This document shows positions 62,820 to 64,000 of a DNA stretch of 64,000 nt, piece after piece. This DNA comes from Spartobacteria bacterium. Its GTDB lineage: Bacteria > Verrucomicrobiota > Verrucomicrobiia > Chthoniobacterales > UBA10450. Made by a program: the position numbers and the translations under genes. Below the pieces are notes generated by a model, which had not been told where the DNA came from, ran no database searches, and saw nothing but the letters and a program-made list of their open reading frames with translations. Where the stretch lies: assembly GCA_003169975.1 (NCBI GenBank), contig PNAA01000054.1, positions 1-64,000 of the forward strand, read 5' to 3'. Position 1 is the first letter of the stretch. Each line of letters opens with the position of its first letter.

Positions 62820-63344
62820 TTACGATTCTTTCTTCACCTTCATCCTTGCGGCTAGCTCCTTCTCGGCTTGCTCGCCCAACGCCAGTTCCATTTCCGTAAA
62901 CCGAGGTAATGCCTGCCGCAGGAATTCATGCCGCTTGTGACCGGCCAAGCTCCACACACCGATACGCTCCGAGTCTTGGGGGTCGTATGCGACGAGATTA
63001 ATTTCGACCGGCTTGATCACCGTCTCGGGAAAACGAATCAACAGAACAGCGCGCGCAGAACCTTCGGCAACCATTTCATCCGGCGCGCCGAATTGATACA
63101 ACCCAGGCAGCAACTCGGGATCGACTTCAGCCAAGGCGCCCGATCCCCATTCGCCGACACGACCTTGTCCGATCGGGACTCGGCGGGCCGCGGAGTCCCC
63201 CTCTCGAATGTAGGCCGCACTGGCGGCGGAAAGATTCTTGGCGAGCCCCGTCTTGCCGGACGCGCTCTCTGCCGACGTGGCATAAACAAGGAGCAGCTTG
63301 GACTTTGTTCCAGCTTTCATCGTGTAAGTGTGCTGTACCGGCAT
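62820..63344 (-). CDS. Small beta-rich protein resembling phage structural proteins (copy B)
   Basis: 174 residues from ATG 63344, which is supported by a perfect AGGAGG at 63356-63351 six bases upstream; the longer frame to 63395 is rejected. Segments parallel copy A: MKAGTKSKLLLVYATSAESA, SGKTGLAKN, SAAYIREGDSA, LAEVDPELLPGLYQFGAPDE, MVAEGSARAVLLIRFPETVI and INLVAYDPQDSERIGVWSLA. The C-terminal 45 residues are a charged helix (MELALGEQAEKELAARMK). The two copies probably form a heteromer. The strong ribosome site suggests high expression relative to the coupled neighbours. Function unknown. Confidence 0.65.
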   Translation of the reverse strand: MPVQHTYTMKAGTKSKLLLVYATSAESASGKTGLAKNLSAASAAYIREGDSAARRVPIGQGRVGEWGSGALAEVDPELLPGLYQFGAPDEMVAEGSARAVLLIRFPETVIKPVEINLVAYDPQDSERIGVWSLAGHKRHEFLRQALPRFTEMELALGEQAEKELAARMKVKKES

Positions 63345-63354
63345 GACGCTCCTC

Positions 63355-63618
63355 CTAAGAATGTAACTCCGAATGTTTGGTCTCGATAAACTCAATCAAC
63401 GCTCGTAGCGTTTGAAAATTTTCCGGCATGAGGTCGGTATCCTCGATCTTGATACCGAAGTGTGATTCGACGAAAACGATTAACGGCCACATGTTCAGCG
63501 AGTCAATGGGTCCGCCTTCGGAGTCGAGCAGGGGTTGGTCAAGTGTCGGCAATGGCTCCCCATTCTTCGCAAGGATTTCTTTGCTGAGATAGTCAGTCAA
63601 TACTTCAGGCACATTCAT
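63355..63618 (-). CDS. Acyl carrier protein, diverged
   Basis: 87 residues. ACP helices are recognisable: VPEVLTDYLSKEIL, the attachment loop EGGPIDSLNMWPLIVFVESH with serine (about residue 39), FGIKIEDTDLMPENFQTLRA and LIEFIETKH. It differs strongly from the other three ACPs of the window (IDSLNM instead of LDSMTA). Its start overlaps the stop of the flavoprotein (ATGA), and the copy B gene follows. It probably carries the substrate of the flavoprotein. Confidence 0.88.
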   Translation of the reverse strand: MNVPEVLTDYLSKEILAKNGEPLPTLDQPLLDSEGGPIDSLNMWPLIVFVESHFGIKIEDTDLMPENFQTLRALIEFIETKHSELHS

Positions 63619-64000
63619 GAGCCACTTCTCTTCTTTCGACCCTGCTCATTAATGGACCGCATCGCCAGAAGACCGGGTAAAGGAGTTTCTTTGTACACCC
63701 TGCCGGCGAACATATGGATGATGTCTTCCGGATATCGATGGTGCGCGAGCATGGAAAATGCATAGGGATGTTCCCAAAATGCATCGATAAGTTCCTGAAC
63801 GTTGTCCTGACCACGATCACAAAGTCGCTGGTAGTCCGCAAATGGATTCGGCTGCTCTCTCTTTGAGTCAGCGAAAAATGATGCGATAGAAGAGGCGGCA
63901 TACTCGGCTTCTTTCATCGCGAAAAAGACTCCAAACGAAAAGACCGGATCAATGAAACGATGGGAATCGCCCACGCAGAGAAACCCCTTTCCGGTGAAAT
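63615..64000 (-). CDS. FAD-dependent oxidoreductase, halogenase/geranylgeranyl-reductase type (partial, cut by right edge)
   Basis: Only the C-terminal 128 codons are inside the window. Near the edge the sequence gives FTGKGFLCVGDSHRFIDPVF followed by SFGVFFAMKEAEYAASSIAS. This is the second FAD-binding motif (GDxxxxxDPxxSxGv) of tryptophan-halogenase-like and geranylgeranyl-reductase-like flavoproteins. A helical tail follows (YRLCDRGQ-like residues, PYAFSMLAHHRYPEDIIHMF). The N-terminus, which would show the GGGPAGS motif and the halogenase WxWxIP signature, is outside. The ACP start overlaps its stop, so the substrate is probably ACP-bound. Confidence 0.82.
   Translation of the reverse strand, partial: FTGKGFLCVGDSHRFIDPVFSFGVFFAMKEAEYAASSIASFFADSKREQPNPFADYQRLCDRGQDNVQELIDAFWEHPYAFSMLAHHRYPEDIIHMFAGRVYKETPLPGLLAMRSINEQGRKKRSGS

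Overview
The window is one bacterial chromosome segment with moderately high GC, short intergenic gaps and many 4-base ATGA/GTGA gene overlaps. No rRNA, ribosomal-protein or other good marker gene is present. The gene repertoire (HAF-repeat secreted protein, cellulose-synthase-like glycosyltransferase, aconitase A, TPR/coiled-coil secreted protein, large polysaccharide locus) would fit a soil Verrucomicrobiota- or Acidobacteriota-like organism. That is an impression from family content, not a demonstrated placement.

Region 1 (1-18.4 kb) is mostly ordinary chromosome. It holds a secreted protein cut by the left edge, a decayed C-terminus of a type I restriction subunit (hsdR), a HAF-repeat secreted protein, and an HTH-REC regulator divergent from a GT39-like membrane glycosyltransferase with a 14-bp palindrome between them. 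It continues with a secreted protein made of five 23-residue repeats, tRNA-His, a TPR/coiled-coil protein, a DUF2071 protein, aconitase, a peroxiredoxin, an L,D-transpeptidase, a GT2 synthase and a hybrid histidine kinase. The octamer CGTTAGGC is strongly over-represented here.

Region 2 (18.4-39.8 kb) is a surface-polysaccharide locus. It has gmhA and hddA (heptose activation), two alkaline-phosphatase-superfamily enzymes around hddA, GT2, GT4 and GT39 transferases, a hexapeptide acyltransferase, an HlyD-type adaptor and a TolC-type channel, a Wzx-like flippase and a membrane TPR protein. A minus-strand operon with two paralogous sulfotransferases, a glycoside-hydrolase-like protein and an esterase follows. 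The product is plausibly a heptose-containing, sulfated and/or acylated exopolysaccharide.

Region 3 (39.8-64 kb) is the most unusual part: a mosaic locus built from carrier proteins and phosphotransfer modules. It carries four acyl carrier proteins (one has lost its phosphopantetheine serine), two [PLP decarboxylase + acyl-AMP ligase + ACP] cassettes, an acyl-CoA dehydrogenase, methyltransferases (one broken), and two nucleotidyltransferase-fold proteins plus a fragment of a third. It also has a 1037-residue ATP-grasp/PEP-utilizing enzyme translationally coupled to a thymidylate-kinase-like protein. A minus-strand operon encodes a stand-alone PEP-utilizing helical domain and a stand-alone swivelling His domain as separate proteins, with an SGNH hydrolase, two small paralogous proteins resembling phage structural proteins, an ACP and the C-terminus of a flavoprotein of the halogenase/geranylgeranyl-reductase type. 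Pseudogene fragments at 39.9-40.1, 49.6-50.0 and 53.4-54.0 kb, and a membrane TPR paralogue shared with region 2, show repeated duplication and rearrangement. The small-molecule or glycan-modifying product is unknown. The best candidate for an undescribed system is the carrier-protein/split-phosphotransferase locus at 56-64 kb together with the duplicated cassettes at 42-53 kb.
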